From DATDAH01 sp963845425 (GTDB lineage Bacteria; Actinomycetota; Acidimicrobiia; Acidimicrobiales; DATDAH01), in the NCBI GenBank assembly GCA_963845425.1, contig CAWJSC010000017.1:248001-312000 (forward strand): a stretch of 64,000 bases of DNA. Reading direction: 5' to 3'. Each line of letters opens with the position of its first letter. Within the stretch, counting starts at the first letter, position 1. The position numbers and the translations under genes were made by a program. This document shows positions 16,508 to 24,546 of this stretch, piece after piece. The notes below the pieces were generated by a model that worked only from the letters and a program-made list of their open reading frames with translations, made no database searches and was not told the DNA's origin.

Positions 16508-18499
16508 GTGAACGTCGCACTTGGATCCGCGGGGGTGATGCTCGGGCTGCTCGGTGCCCTGGGTGGGGCCGTCGTCGTCCTCGTGGGGCTGGTGCGGGGG
16601 CGGCCGTCGATGCTGCGCTCGGCCCCGGCCTACGGGTTGCTCGTCCTCGGTGGGGCCGTGCTGGCCACCGCGGCCATGGAGCGGGCGCTGATCACTCGGG
16701 ACTTCACCGTGCTCTTCGTGGCCGAGAACGGCAGCAGCCGCACGCCGGCGCTGTTCAACGTGGCCACCCTGTGGTCGGCCCTCGAGGGCTCGATCATCCT
16801 CTGGGCGCTGGTCCTGTCGGGCTATCTGGTCGTGGTCCTGCACAAGTTCCGGGACCGACTGAGTGACCCGCTGGTGGGCTGGGCTCTGGTCACGATGTTC
16901 CTCACCGCGGCCTTCTTCTTCGCCCTGATGGTGGGCCCCGCCGACCCGTTCCGCAGCTTCGACCCCCCGGCCGGCTTCGACGGCCCCGGCCCGAACCCCC
17001 TCCTGCAGAACCACATCCTGATGGCGTTCCACCCGCCGATGCTCTACCTCGGCTACGTGGGCTTCACTGTCCCGTTCGCGTTCGCCATCGGGGCCTTGGC
17101 CACTGGACGGGTCGGAGAGGGCTGGCTGGTGGAGACGCGGCGCTGGACGCTGTTCGCGTGGGGCTTCCTCACCGTCGGCATCGTCCTCGGAGGGTGGTGG
17201 TCCTACGAGGTCCTGGGATGGGGCGGCTACTGGGCGTGGGACCCGGTCGAGAACGCCTCGTTCCTGCCCTGGCTCACCGGAACGGCCTACCTGCACTCGG
17301 TGATGGTCCAGGAGCGCCGGGGGATGCTGCGGGTCTGGAACCTCTCGCTGCTGTGCGCCACGTTCGCCTTGACCATCCTCGGCACGTTCCTGACCCGGTC
17401 GGGCGTGCTGGACTCGGTCCACGCCTTCACCGAGTCCGGCATCGGGCCGGCGTTCCTCATGTTCTTCGCGGTGATCGTCGGGGTCAGCGTGGTGCTGATC
17501 GGCTGGCGGGGTGACCGCCTGCGGGCCCCCGGGCGCATCGACTCCCCGTGGTCCCGGGAAGGGGCGTTCTTCGGGAACAACCTGCTCTTCGCCGCCTTCG
17601 CCTTCGTCGTGCTCCTGGGCACCGTCTTCCCGCTGCTGGTCGAGGCGGTCAACGGCGACCGGATCTCGGTCGGGGTGCCCTACTTCGACCGCATGGCCAC
17701 GCCGATCGGCCTCGCCCTGCTCTTCCTCATGGCGGTGGCCCCCGTCCTGCCGTGGCGCAAGGCCAGCGGCGAGCTGCTGCGCCACCGCCTCTACTGGCCC
17801 GCCTGGGCCGGGACCATCACCTTGGTCGTCGCCGTCCTCCTCGGGGCCCGGGGCTTGGCGCCGCTGCTGGCCTTCGGTCTCGGCGGGTTCGCGGCGGGGT
17901 CCGCGATGCGCCAACTCGTGCTGGCGACCCGACGCCACGGGCGCCGCGGCCTGATCGGCCGGGCCAACGGCGGCATGGTCGTGCACCTCGGTGTGGTCGT
18001 CATCGCCGTGGCCTTCGCCGCCTCCCAGAGCTTCGCCCACGTCGGGGAGTTCCGCCTGGCCGAGGGGCAGTCGGCTGAGGTCGGCGGCCACACGGTCACC
18101 TACCTGGGCCTCGAGACCATCGAGCGGTCGGAGAAGACCGAGATCCGGGCCCGGGTCCAGGTCGACGACGACGGGGTCTTCACCCCGAGCCTGTCGGAGT
18201 TCCGCTTCGGCGGGCAGTCGATCGGCACCCCCTCGGTCCGCGTGTCGGCCGCCGACGACGTCTACCTCGCCCTGCAGGCCCTGCCCGAGGAGGGCTCCGA
18301 CGAGGTCCTGCTCCGGGTCGTGGTGCAGCCCCTGATCCTGTGGCTCTGGATCGGCGGTGGCGTCATGGCGCTGGGGACGGTGCTGGCGGCCTGGCCCGGT
18401 GAGCGGCGCCGGCCGACCGACCCGACCTCGGCGGTGCTGCCGTCCGACGTCGCCGCGGGCGGCCCTCCCTCGCCGGATCCCGAGCCCGAGCGGGTCTGA
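16508..18499 (+). CDS. ccmF: Cytochrome c heme ligase CcmF
   Basis: A 663-residue protein with many transmembrane helices, the expected CcmF length. The WWD-type heme motif is GGYWAWDPVENASFLPWL (about residues 239-256), preceded by GGWWSYEVLGW. Other signatures are SRTPALFNVATLWSALEGS, NHILMAFHPPMLYLGYVGF and GTFLTRSGVLDSVHAF. The C-terminal periplasmic part (about 515-600) is followed by a final helix. It joins heme to the CxxCH sites of apocytochromes with CcmH. It starts with GTG after a 97-nt gap, the largest in the operon, so a separate promoter is possible. Confidence 0.96.
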   Translation: MNVALGSAGVMLGLLGALGGAVVVLVGLVRGRPSMLRSAPAYGLLVLGGAVLATAAMERALITRDFTVLFVAENGSSRTPALFNVATLWSALEGSIILWALVLSGYLVVVLHKFRDRLSDPLVGWALVTMFLTAAFFFALMVGPADPFRSFDPPAGFDGPGPNPLLQNHILMAFHPPMLYLGYVGFTVPFAFAIGALATGRVGEGWLVETRRWTLFAWGFLTVGIVLGGWWSYEVLGWGGYWAWDPVENASFLPWLTGTAYLHSVMVQERRGMLRVWNLSLLCATFALTILGTFLTRSGVLDSVHAFTESGIGPAFLMFFAVIVGVSVVLIGWRGDRLRAPGRIDSPWSREGAFFGNNLLFAAFAFVVLLGTVFPLLVEAVNGDRISVGVPYFDRMATPIGLALLFLMAVAPVLPWRKASGELLRHRLYWPAWAGTITLVVAVLLGARGLAPLLAFGLGGFAAGSAMRQLVLATRRHGRRGLIGRANGGMVVHLGVVVIAVAFAASQSFAHVGEFRLAEGQSAEVGGHTVTYLGLETIERSEKTEIRARVQVDDDGVFTPSLSEFRFGGQSIGTPSVRVSAADDVYLALQALPEEGSDEVLLRVVVQPLILWLWIGGGVMALGTVLAAWPGERRRPTDPTSAVLPSDVAAGGPPSPDPEPERV

Positions 18500-18501
18500 G
18501 C

Positions 18502-19080
18502 ATGGACGTCACCGAAGCCGTCGACCACCCACCCCGACGACGGGGCACGGTGCTCGGCATCGCCGTGCTCGTGGCCGTCCTCACCGTGGCCTTCGTCGCC
18601 GTGCTGGCCACCCGCGACCCGGCGCAGGACCGCTCGACCGACAGCCCGCTGGTCGGCGAGCTGGCGCCGCCGCTGGCCGGCGAGATGATCGCCCCGGCCG
18701 ACTCGGTCGGCACCGCGTTCGACCTGGACCGGCTCCGCGGCCAGTGGGTGGTGGTCAACTTCTTCGCGACCTGGTGCGTGCCGTGTGTGGTCGAGCACCC
18801 GGAGCTCGTCGAGTTCAGCGAGCGCCATGCCGACGCGGGTGACGCCTCGGTGGTGAGCGTGGTCTTCGACGACAGCGCTGAGGACGTGGCCGCCTTCTTC
18901 GAGGAGAACGGTGGCGACTGGCCGGTGATCGACGGGGAGCGGGTCATCCTGGACTGGGCGGTCGCCGCGGTGCCCGAGTCCTTCCTCGTGTCCCCGGACG
19001 GGATCGTGGCCGCCAAGATCACCGGCGGGGTGACGGCGGACGCCCTCGACGACCTCATCGGGCAGGTCCAGAGCGAGTGA
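18502..19080 (+). CDS. ccmG: Membrane-anchored thiol-disulfide oxidoreductase CcmG/DsbE
   Basis: A 192-residue protein with an N-terminal anchor (GIAVLVAVLTVAFVAVLA) and a thioredoxin fold. The active site is NFFATWCVPCVVEHPEL (WCxxC, about residues 91-95), and the cis-Pro is in AAVPESFLVSPDG. It reduces apocytochrome and CcmH cysteines outside the membrane. It starts 2 nt after ccmF, and its TGA lies inside the GTGA start of ccmH. ResA-type proteins look alike; the operon decides for CcmG. Confidence 0.92.
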   Translation: MDVTEAVDHPPRRRGTVLGIAVLVAVLTVAFVAVLATRDPAQDRSTDSPLVGELAPPLAGEMIAPADSVGTAFDLDRLRGQWVVVNFFATWCVPCVVEHPELVEFSERHADAGDASVVSVVFDDSAEDVAAFFEENGGDWPVIDGERVILDWAVAAVPESFLVSPDGIVAAKITGGVTADALDDLIGQVQSE

Positions 19081-19532
19081 TGCGCGGAGCCTCCTGGTTG
19101 GTCATGGGCTTGGTGCTCCTCGGCGCCCTGCTGGTGGGGCTCCAGCCCGACGACACCCCTCGCACCTCCGAGGACCGGATCTTCGCGCTGGCCGAGACGC
19201 TGAAGTGCCCGACGTGCCGCAGCCAGTCCGTGGCCGACTCCGAGGCACCGAGCGCCAAGGCCATCCGGGCCGAGATAGCCCGGCGCCTCGAGGCGGGGGA
19301 GTCCGAGGACGAGATCCGCGCCTACCTGGTCAGCCGCTTCGGTGAGGAGATCCTGCTCACGCCGTCGTCCTCGGGGGTCACGGCGCTGGTCTGGATCCTG
19401 CCGGTGGTCGCGGTGGCCCTGGGGGGCGCCGGTCTCTTCCTGGCGTTCCGCCGCTGGCAGCGGCGGCCCTCGGTGGCCGCGTCCGACGAGGACCGGCGCC
19501 GGGTGGCCGAGGCCCGGGGCGAGGGCCCGTGA
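19077..19532 (+). CDS. ccmH: Cytochrome c maturation protein CcmH
   Basis: A 151-residue protein: signal or anchor helix (LVMGLVLLGALLVGL), then the CcmH/CycL domain with redox motif LKCPTCRSQSVADS (CxxC, about residues 44-47). Next come AKAIRAEIARRLEAGESEDE and YLVSRFGEEILLTP, then a second helix and a basic tail. It presents apocytochrome thiols to CcmF. This is the short CcmH; the TPR part found fused to it in some bacteria is the separate next gene. Start GTG 19077 overlaps ccmG; ATG 19080 directly follows as an alternative. Confidence 0.95.
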   Translation: MMRGASWLVMGLVLLGALLVGLQPDDTPRTSEDRIFALAETLKCPTCRSQSVADSEAPSAKAIRAEIARRLEAGESEDEIRAYLVSRFGEEILLTPSSSGVTALVWILPVVAVALGGAGLFLAFRRWQRRPSVAASDEDRRRVAEARGEGP

Positions 19533-20284
19533 GCCCGCGCCCGACGACGCCTGGGCCGGCGGACCCCGATGCTTACGCCGCGCTCGAGGAACAGCGGGAC
19601 TTCCTGCTCGGCTCCCTCGACGACCTGGAGCGCGAGAAGGCGGCCGGCGACATCGACGATGTGGACTACGAGGCGCTCAAGGACGATTACACGGCCCGGG
19701 CGGCCGCCGTGCTCCGCGCCCTGGACGACGGCGGGGCCCGGTTCGCCTCGGCCCGCCGGCCGGGCTCGTGGCGCTTCGTCGCGGTGGTGGTCGTCGGTGT
19801 GCTGGTCGTCGCGGCCGGCGCCGGCCTGCTGCTGGCCCGCGCCTCGGGCACCCGGGCGGGCAACGAGTCGGCGACCGGCGACATCCGCCTCGGCACGCGG
19901 GAGGAACTGGCGCGCTGCCTCAGCCTGTTCAGCCAGCAGGACGTGCTCGAGGCGGTCATGTGTTACGACGACGTGCTCGCCGCCGACCCCGAGAACGTCG
20001 AGGCGCTGACCTACCGGGGCTGGGCCCTCATCCAGTCCACGCTCACCGACGAGGGCCTGACCTACCTCGACCGGGCGGTCGCGATCGACCCGGAGTACCC
20101 CGACGCCCACGTGTTCCGGGCCATCGCCTACCGGGACGAGGGCCGCCTCGCCGAGGCCCGAGCCGAGCTCGCCGCGCTCGACGAGCTCCAGCTCCCCGTG
20201 GCCATGGAGGGCCTGATCGCCGGGCTGCGTGAGGACCTCGCCGGCGACGGCTCATCCTCGGCGCCCGCCCCGACGGAGGGCTAG
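19529..20284 (+). CDS. ccmI: CcmI-like TPR protein
   Basis: A 251-residue protein. The N-terminal helical part (EEQRDFLLGSLDDLEREKAA, DVDYEALKDDYTARAA) matches the start of CcmI/CycH proteins. One transmembrane helix (VAVVVVGVLVVAAGAGLLLA) follows, then two to three TPR units (EAVMCYDDVLAADPENVEAL, GLTYLDRAVAIDPEYPDAHV). CcmI holds the C-terminus of apocytochromes and passes them to CcmF and CcmH. It is the last gene of the ccm operon; the next promoter-like box overlaps its TAG stop. Confidence 0.87.
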   Translation: MSPRPTTPGPADPDAYAALEEQRDFLLGSLDDLEREKAAGDIDDVDYEALKDDYTARAAAVLRALDDGGARFASARRPGSWRFVAVVVVGVLVVAAGAGLLLARASGTRAGNESATGDIRLGTREELARCLSLFSQQDVLEAVMCYDDVLAADPENVEALTYRGWALIQSTLTDEGLTYLDRAVAIDPEYPDAHVFRAIAYRDEGRLAEARAELAALDELQLPVAMEGLIAGLREDLAGDGSSSAPAPTEG

Positions 20285-20287
20285 GTT
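20282..20287 (+). promoter_or_regulatory. candidate -10 box of the RDD protein gene
   Basis: TAGGTT overlaps the ccmI stop codon and lies 7 nt before the ATG at 20295. Confidence 0.35.
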
Positions 20288-20294
20288 CGGCGTC

Positions 20295-20786
20295 ATGAGC
20301 GATCCCTCCTCCGCCCCGCCGCCGCCCCCGGCTTCGGGCGGTTTCGCGCCGCCACCCCCGCCCCCGGCCGGCGGGTTCGCCCAACCTGCACCCATGACAG
20401 GCGGCCTGCCCGGCGGCGGCCTCCAGCTCACGAGCAACGGCAAGCGCTTCCTCAGCTACCTGCTCGAGGGCCTGCTCATCGTCGTCACCCTCTTCATCGG
20501 CTGGTTCATCTGGTGGCTCATCGTCTGGGCCAGGGCCCAGACCCCGGCCAAGCAGCTCATGAAGATGCGGGTGGTGAAGATCGACGAGAACCGGCCGGCG
20601 ACCTACGGCGAGATGGCGCTGCGGGAGCTGGTCGGCAAGGCCCTGCTCGGCTCCGTCTCCTCTGGGATCACGACCGTGGTGGGCGGGATCATGATCCTGG
20701 CCGACGACACGGGCCACCAAGCGCTCTGGGACAAGATCGCCGGCACCACGGTGGTCGACGACCCCAACAACGCCTTCGGCCTGTAG
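20295..20786 (+). CDS. RDD family membrane protein
   Basis: A 163-residue protein with a Pro/Gly-rich N-terminus of about 45 residues (runs of PPPPP and GGF). Two hydrophobic segments follow: LSYLLEGLLIVVTLFIGWFI with WWLIVW, and the GSVSSGITTVVGGIMILAD region. QTPAKQLMKMRVVKID between them is the typical RDD motif after the second helix. The function is unknown; RDD proteins are small integral membrane proteins linked to transport. A TAnnnT box precedes the ATG closely. The 3' end faces the histidine phosphatase gene 13 nt away. Confidence 0.8.
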   Translation: MSDPSSAPPPPPASGGFAPPPPPPAGGFAQPAPMTGGLPGGGLQLTSNGKRFLSYLLEGLLIVVTLFIGWFIWWLIVWARAQTPAKQLMKMRVVKIDENRPATYGEMALRELVGKALLGSVSSGITTVVGGIMILADDTGHQALWDKIAGTTVVDDPNNAFGL

Positions 20787-20799
20787 CCGGTCGCCGGCC

Positions 20800-21264
20800 T
20801 CAGGCGTCGTCCCGTTTCGGCGCGGGCAGATAGGTGCCGCGGGTGAAGGTGGCGCCGTCGCGTTCGAGCACCCAGGTCGATCCCTTCTTGGCGTCGCGTC
20901 CGACCGCCTGCAGGCCCTCGGCGATGAGCTGATCGATCAGGGCGGGGATCAGGTCGCCGTGGCAGCAGAGCACGGCGTGGTCGAGGTCTCCGGCCAGACG
21001 GCGCACCGGGGCCAGTGGCATCCCCTCCCAGAGGGCGTTGTCCTGGACCACCGTGAGGCCACGGGCCTCGGCCAGGGGCTCGACGGTCTGCAGGCAGCGC
21101 ACCGCCGGGCTGGAGACGACGACCTCGATGCGCTCGTCGGCCAGGAGATCGACGAGGCCACGGGCCTGGGCGAAGCCCTTCTCGGTGAGGGGCCGGAGCC
21201 GGTCGTCGGGTCGCCAGCCGTGGCGACTCAGGGCGTCGGCGTGACGGACGACGAGGAGGCTCAC
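20800..21264 (-). CDS. Histidine phosphatase, SixA-like
   Basis: A 154-residue protein. The catalytic motif LLVVRHADAL is at the N-terminus, DRLRPLTEKGFAQARGLV and VVSSPAVRCLQTVEPLAE follow, and the second catalytic His is in VLCCHGDLIPALI. Short phosphohistidine phosphatases such as SixA share this layout. The substrate is unknown. GTG 21264 is chosen because its GTGA overlaps the cysteine desulfurase stop. It is the third gene of a minus-strand operon (SufR-like regulator, desulfurase, phosphatase), although a link with Fe-S biology is not obvious. Confidence 0.85.
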   Translation of the reverse strand: MSLLVVRHADALSRHGWRPDDRLRPLTEKGFAQARGLVDLLADERIEVVVSSPAVRCLQTVEPLAEARGLTVVQDNALWEGMPLAPVRRLAGDLDHAVLCCHGDLIPALIDQLIAEGLQAVGRDAKKGSTWVLERDGATFTRGTYLPAPKRDDA

Positions 21265-22373
21265 CCGGCGCCCAGGGCCCGGAGCCCGCTCACCACCCGG
21301 GGCAGGGCGTCGAGGAAGGCGTCGATGTCGGCGTCGGTCGTGGACCAGCCCACCGACACCCGCAGCGAACGGTGGGCGTCCACCCCCATCGCCTCGAGGA
21401 CCGGCGACGGCTCGAGGGCCTCGGAGGAACAGGCGCTGCCGGAGTGAACGGCGACCCCGGCGGCGTCGAGGCCGAGCAGGACGGCCTGTGGCTCCACGCC
21501 GTCGATGCCCAGGCACACGAGGTGGGGGAGCCGGTCCACCGGGTCACCGTAGGTCGGGACCCCATCCATGTCGGCGACCCCGGTCAGCACGCGTTCGGTG
21601 AGACGCCGGGCCCGGTCGGCCTCGTCGACCAGTCGCCCGTCGCCCAGAGCCGCGCAGGCGGCGGCGAAGCCCGCCAGCCCGGCCACGTTCTCCAGACCGG
21701 CCCGTCGGGCCCGCTCCTGGTCGCCGCCGACGAGGAGCGGTTCCAGGCGGAGGCCGCGGCGCACGAGCAGCGCGCCCACGCCGGCCGGCCCTCCGAGCTT
21801 GTGGGCGCTGAGGGACAGCAGGTCGGCGCCCAGCGCGGCGAAGTCCACCGGGTCGTGGCCGTTGGCCTGGGCGGCGTCGACGTGGACCAGCACGTCGAGG
21901 TCGGCGCAGGCGGCGACCACCTCGGCCACCGGTTGGCGGGTGCCGACCTCGTGGTTGCCCGCCTGCACGTGGACCACGGCGGTGTCGGGCCGGACGGCCG
22001 CGGCCACGGCCGCGGGGTCGACCCGACCGTGGCGGTCGACGCCGACGAGGGTCACCGCCCCGGCCCGCGCCGCGGCCCGGCGCACCGCCGAGTGTTCTAC
22101 GGCGGTGAGGACCTGGTGGCCGCCCCGGGAGGCCACGCCGGCCACGGCGGCGGCGATGGCCTCGGTGCCGCTCCCGGTGAACACGACCTCCCGCGACCGG
22201 GCGCCGAAGCTCGAGGCGACCTGTTCCCGCGCCTGCTCGACGGCGACCCGGACGGTCAGCGCCTCCTCGTGGATCCGGCCCGGGTCCCCGACCAGGTCGA
22301 AGGCGGCCACCATGGCGTCCCGGGCTTCGGGCCGCAGCGGCGAGGTGGAGGCGTGGTCGAGATAGTGCCGCAA
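21261..22373 (-). CDS. Cysteine desulfurase (IscS/NifS type)
   Basis: A 370-residue PLP enzyme that removes sulfur from cysteine for Fe-S clusters or thiolation. MRHYLDHASTSPLRPEA is the family start. The PLP-binding Lys is in LSLSAHKLGGPAGVG, and His in AVEHSAVRRAA and HVQAGNHEVGT line the cofactor. The active-site Cys is in VHSGSACSSEALEPS. The Asn-Asn of the usual NNEIG motif is replaced by Gly-Asn-His. It lies 16 nt downstream of a SufR-like regulator gene, so it is probably under its control. Confidence 0.93.
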   Translation of the reverse strand: MRHYLDHASTSPLRPEARDAMVAAFDLVGDPGRIHEEALTVRVAVEQAREQVASSFGARSREVVFTGSGTEAIAAAVAGVASRGGHQVLTAVEHSAVRRAAARAGAVTLVGVDRHGRVDPAAVAAAVRPDTAVVHVQAGNHEVGTRQPVAEVVAACADLDVLVHVDAAQANGHDPVDFAALGADLLSLSAHKLGGPAGVGALLVRRGLRLEPLLVGGDQERARRAGLENVAGLAGFAAACAALGDGRLVDEADRARRLTERVLTGVADMDGVPTYGDPVDRLPHLVCLGIDGVEPQAVLLGLDAAGVAVHSGSACSSEALEPSPVLEAMGVDAHRSLRVSVGWSTTDADIDAFLDALPRVVSGLRALGAG

Positions 22374-22389
22374 AGGTTCGGCGACTCGA

Positions 22390-23094
22390 CTACTCGGCGA
22401 CGGCGGTGACGCAGACCTCGTCGCCCGTGGGCCGGGACGACTCGGTCACCGGCGACGTGTCGCCGTAGAGGGCGCCGAGCATCCCCTTGACCATGCCCCG
22501 GTCCACCGCGCAGATCACCGGGTGCTCGACGGCGGCGCCGCCGAAGGGGCAGTGCTCGGACACGATGCGCAGCTCGTCGCCGTGCTTCTCGGCGTGGGCG
22601 GCGAACCCGTGGGCGGTCAGGGCGTCGGCCACGGCGTGCAGGGCGGTGCGAAACGACCGCGGGGTGTCAGCGCCCATGGCGGTGGCCATCGTGCGGCCGT
22701 ACTCCTCGCCGACCTCCTCGGCCAGCGCCTGGGCCTTGCCGGGCGGCAGCGCCTCGAGGGCCCGGCCCAGCAGGGTGACGAGGACATCGTCGTGGCCGAC
22801 GTTGATCTCGAGGCTCATCTCGGGCTCGGTGGCCCGGTAGCGTTTGGAGGGCCGGCCCGCGCCGCCGCCGCCAGCGCGCTCGATGCCGACTTCGAGGTAG
22901 CCCCCGGCGGCCAGCTTGTCGAGGTGGTGGCGAGCCACGTTGGCGTGCAGGTCGAAGCGCTCGGCCACCTCGGACGCGGTCACCCCGTCAGGGCGCTCGT
23001 GGACGTGGAGGAAGATGTCCCGGCGGGTGGGGTCGCCGAAGGCCGAGGCGATGGCGGTGACGGCCGACGCGAACTCGGTGGGCGACAGATCCAC
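22390..23094 (-). CDS. SufR-like Fe-S-sensing transcriptional regulator
   Basis: A 234-residue protein. The N-terminal winged helix (about 10-75) includes FGDPTRRDIFLHVHE and ASEVAERFDLHANVARHHLD. The C-terminal part has Cys182 and Cys195 in SEHCPFGGAAVEHPVIC (spacing Cx12C) and Cys228 in EVCVTAVAE, which fits the cluster ligands of SufR-type repressors. It heads an operon with cysteine desulfurase and is divergent from an Mrp Fe-S carrier, which strongly supports a role in Fe-S homeostasis. GTG 23094 is the start; TAGAAT on the minus strand lies 6 nt before it, inside a near-palindrome. Confidence 0.85.
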   Translation of the reverse strand: MDLSPTEFASAVTAIASAFGDPTRRDIFLHVHERPDGVTASEVAERFDLHANVARHHLDKLAAGGYLEVGIERAGGGGAGRPSKRYRATEPEMSLEINVGHDDVLVTLLGRALEALPPGKAQALAEEVGEEYGRTMATAMGADTPRSFRTALHAVADALTAHGFAAHAEKHGDELRIVSEHCPFGGAAVEHPVICAVDRGMVKGMLGALYGDTSPVTESSRPTGDEVCVTAVAE

Positions 23095-23100
23095 CCCGGT

Positions 23101-23124
23101 ATTCTACCTACGCGCATAGGAGAA
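23101..23124. promoter_or_regulatory. candidate promoter and operator between the SufR-like and mrp genes
   Basis: TTCTACCTA CGCGCA TAGGAGAA is an imperfect inverted repeat (one bulge) in an AT-rich patch of a very GC-rich region. ATTCTA (23101-23106) reads TAGAAT on the minus strand, 6 nt before the regulator GTG. A repressor bound here could control both directions. Confidence 0.5.
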
Positions 23125-23165
23125 ATTCCCGCAGCCCGGCGCGCAGAGGAGCAGATCGACCGCTG

Positions 23166-24311
23166 ATGGCACCCACCAACGACGAGGTCCTGGAGGCACT
23201 ACGCACCGTCGAGGAGCCGCTGCTGGAGCGCAACCTGGTCGACCTCGGCCTGGTCGAGGCCACCGAGGTCCACCGCGGCGGTCGGATCGTGGTGAACATC
23301 GCGGAGCCCGTCGAGGGCTACCCGTACCGCGACGAGCTGCGCCAGGCGATCAGTGCCTCGGTCGGCTCGCTGTCCGGGGTCAAGGACGTCCAGGTCGACG
23401 CCCGGGTGCTCGACGACGACGGCCAGGAGCGCCTCCGGCGACTGCTGATCGGCGACCCCGAGGCCACCGCCGGCAGCCAGGCGAGCCACGGCCACGCCGA
23501 GGGCCGGGCCATCCCCTTCGCCGATGTCGGATCCACCACCCGGGTCCTCCTCATCGCCTCCGGCAAAGGTGGCGTGGGCAAGTCCTCGGTGTCGGCCAAC
23601 CTGGCCATCGCCCTCGCCCAGCGGGGAAGGCGGGTGGCCATTGTCGATGCCGACGTCTGGGGGTTCTCGATCCCCCGCATGCTGGGCGTGACCCGGCCGC
23701 CGGTCCTGATCGACCGCATGCTGGTGCCGCCGGAGGCCCACGGCGTGCGCTGCATCTCCATGGGGTTCTTCGCCGAGGAGGACACGCCGGTCATCTGGCG
23801 GGGCCCGATGCTGCACAAGGCCCTGGAGCAGTTCCTCACCGACGTGTACTGGGGCGAGCCCGACTTCCTGCTCGTCGACCTGCCCCCCGGCACCGGCGAC
23901 ATCGCCATCTCCCTCGCCGGCTTCCTGCCCCGGGCCGAGGTCTACATCGTCACCACCCCGCAGCCGGCCGCCCAGAAGGTGGCCCAGCGGGCGGCCTTCA
24001 TGGCCGAGAAGGTGCGCCTCGAGGTGCGGGGCGTCATCGAGAACATGTCGTGGTTCACCGGCGACGACGGCCAGCGCTACGAGATCTTCGGCGCCGGTGG
24101 CGGCCAGGAGCTGGCCGAGCGCCTCGACGTGCCCTTGGTGGGCCGGGTGCCCCTCGTGCCTGACCTACGGGAAGGCAGCGACACCGGCCATCCGATCGCG
24201 GCCGAGTCACCCGACAGCGAGGCCGCTGCGGTCTTCCAGGCCATGGCCGCCAAGATCGACACCGAACTCGCCCCGACGAAGCGCTACCACCCCGAGCTCA
24301 AGATCACCTGA
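23166..24311 (+). CDS. mrp: Mrp/ApbC-type Fe-S cluster carrier ATPase
   Basis: A 381-residue protein. The N-terminal MIP18/DUF59 domain (about 3-85) leads into the P-loop ATPase with deviant Walker A ASGKGGVGKSS (about 134-144), VDADVWGFSIPRMLG and LVDLPPGTGDIAISLAG. The C-terminal region runs GVIENMSWFTGDDGQRYEIF: the CxxC that often follows ENMS in this family is absent. Mrp proteins carry and transfer Fe-S clusters in the cytoplasm. A purine-rich GAGGAG (about 23146-23151) may serve as ribosome site. Divergent from the SufR-like operon; a family C repeat begins 12 nt after the stop. Confidence 0.92.
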   Translation: MAPTNDEVLEALRTVEEPLLERNLVDLGLVEATEVHRGGRIVVNIAEPVEGYPYRDELRQAISASVGSLSGVKDVQVDARVLDDDGQERLRRLLIGDPEATAGSQASHGHAEGRAIPFADVGSTTRVLLIASGKGGVGKSSVSANLAIALAQRGRRVAIVDADVWGFSIPRMLGVTRPPVLIDRMLVPPEAHGVRCISMGFFAEEDTPVIWRGPMLHKALEQFLTDVYWGEPDFLLVDLPPGTGDIAISLAGFLPRAEVYIVTTPQPAAQKVAQRAAFMAEKVRLEVRGVIENMSWFTGDDGQRYEIFGAGGGQELAERLDVPLVGRVPLVPDLREGSDTGHPIAAESPDSEAAAVFQAMAAKIDTELAPTKRYHPELKIT

Positions 24312-24322
24312 GCCGGCCGCCA

Positions 24323-24525
24323 CCGAAATGAGGCAACCACGGGGCGTGGGGTCGGGCCGCCCGTCGTCGGGGCTATCGAGCCCTCCGTGCACCCCGAATC
24401 CCACTCGAGGTCGGTGGGCCAGGCCGAAGTTCGACCGATGCGGTCACGGAGGGTGGCGAAATCGCCGGGAACGGCGCAGCGGAGCCCGGCACGAGGAGCC
24501 CGCCCCCCATCGTTGCCATCGGTTT
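24323..24525. repeat. Family C inverted repeat, copy 1 (arms separated by about 130 nt)
   Basis: Left arm about 24330-24373 contains GAGGCAACCACGGGGCGTGG then GGTCGGGCCGCCCGTCGTC. Right arm about 24491-24525 contains CGCCCCCCATCGTTGCCATC GGTT, partly complementary. It fills nearly the whole gap between mrp and the hydrolase gene; I see no gene in it. Confidence 0.6.
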
Positions 24526-24546
24526 GTCCGGCCCGAGGACCAGTAA

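Noticed and set aside
16199..18091. 630-residue open frame opposite ccmF
   Set aside because: Charged low-complexity antisense reading; ccmF on the plus strand is unambiguous.
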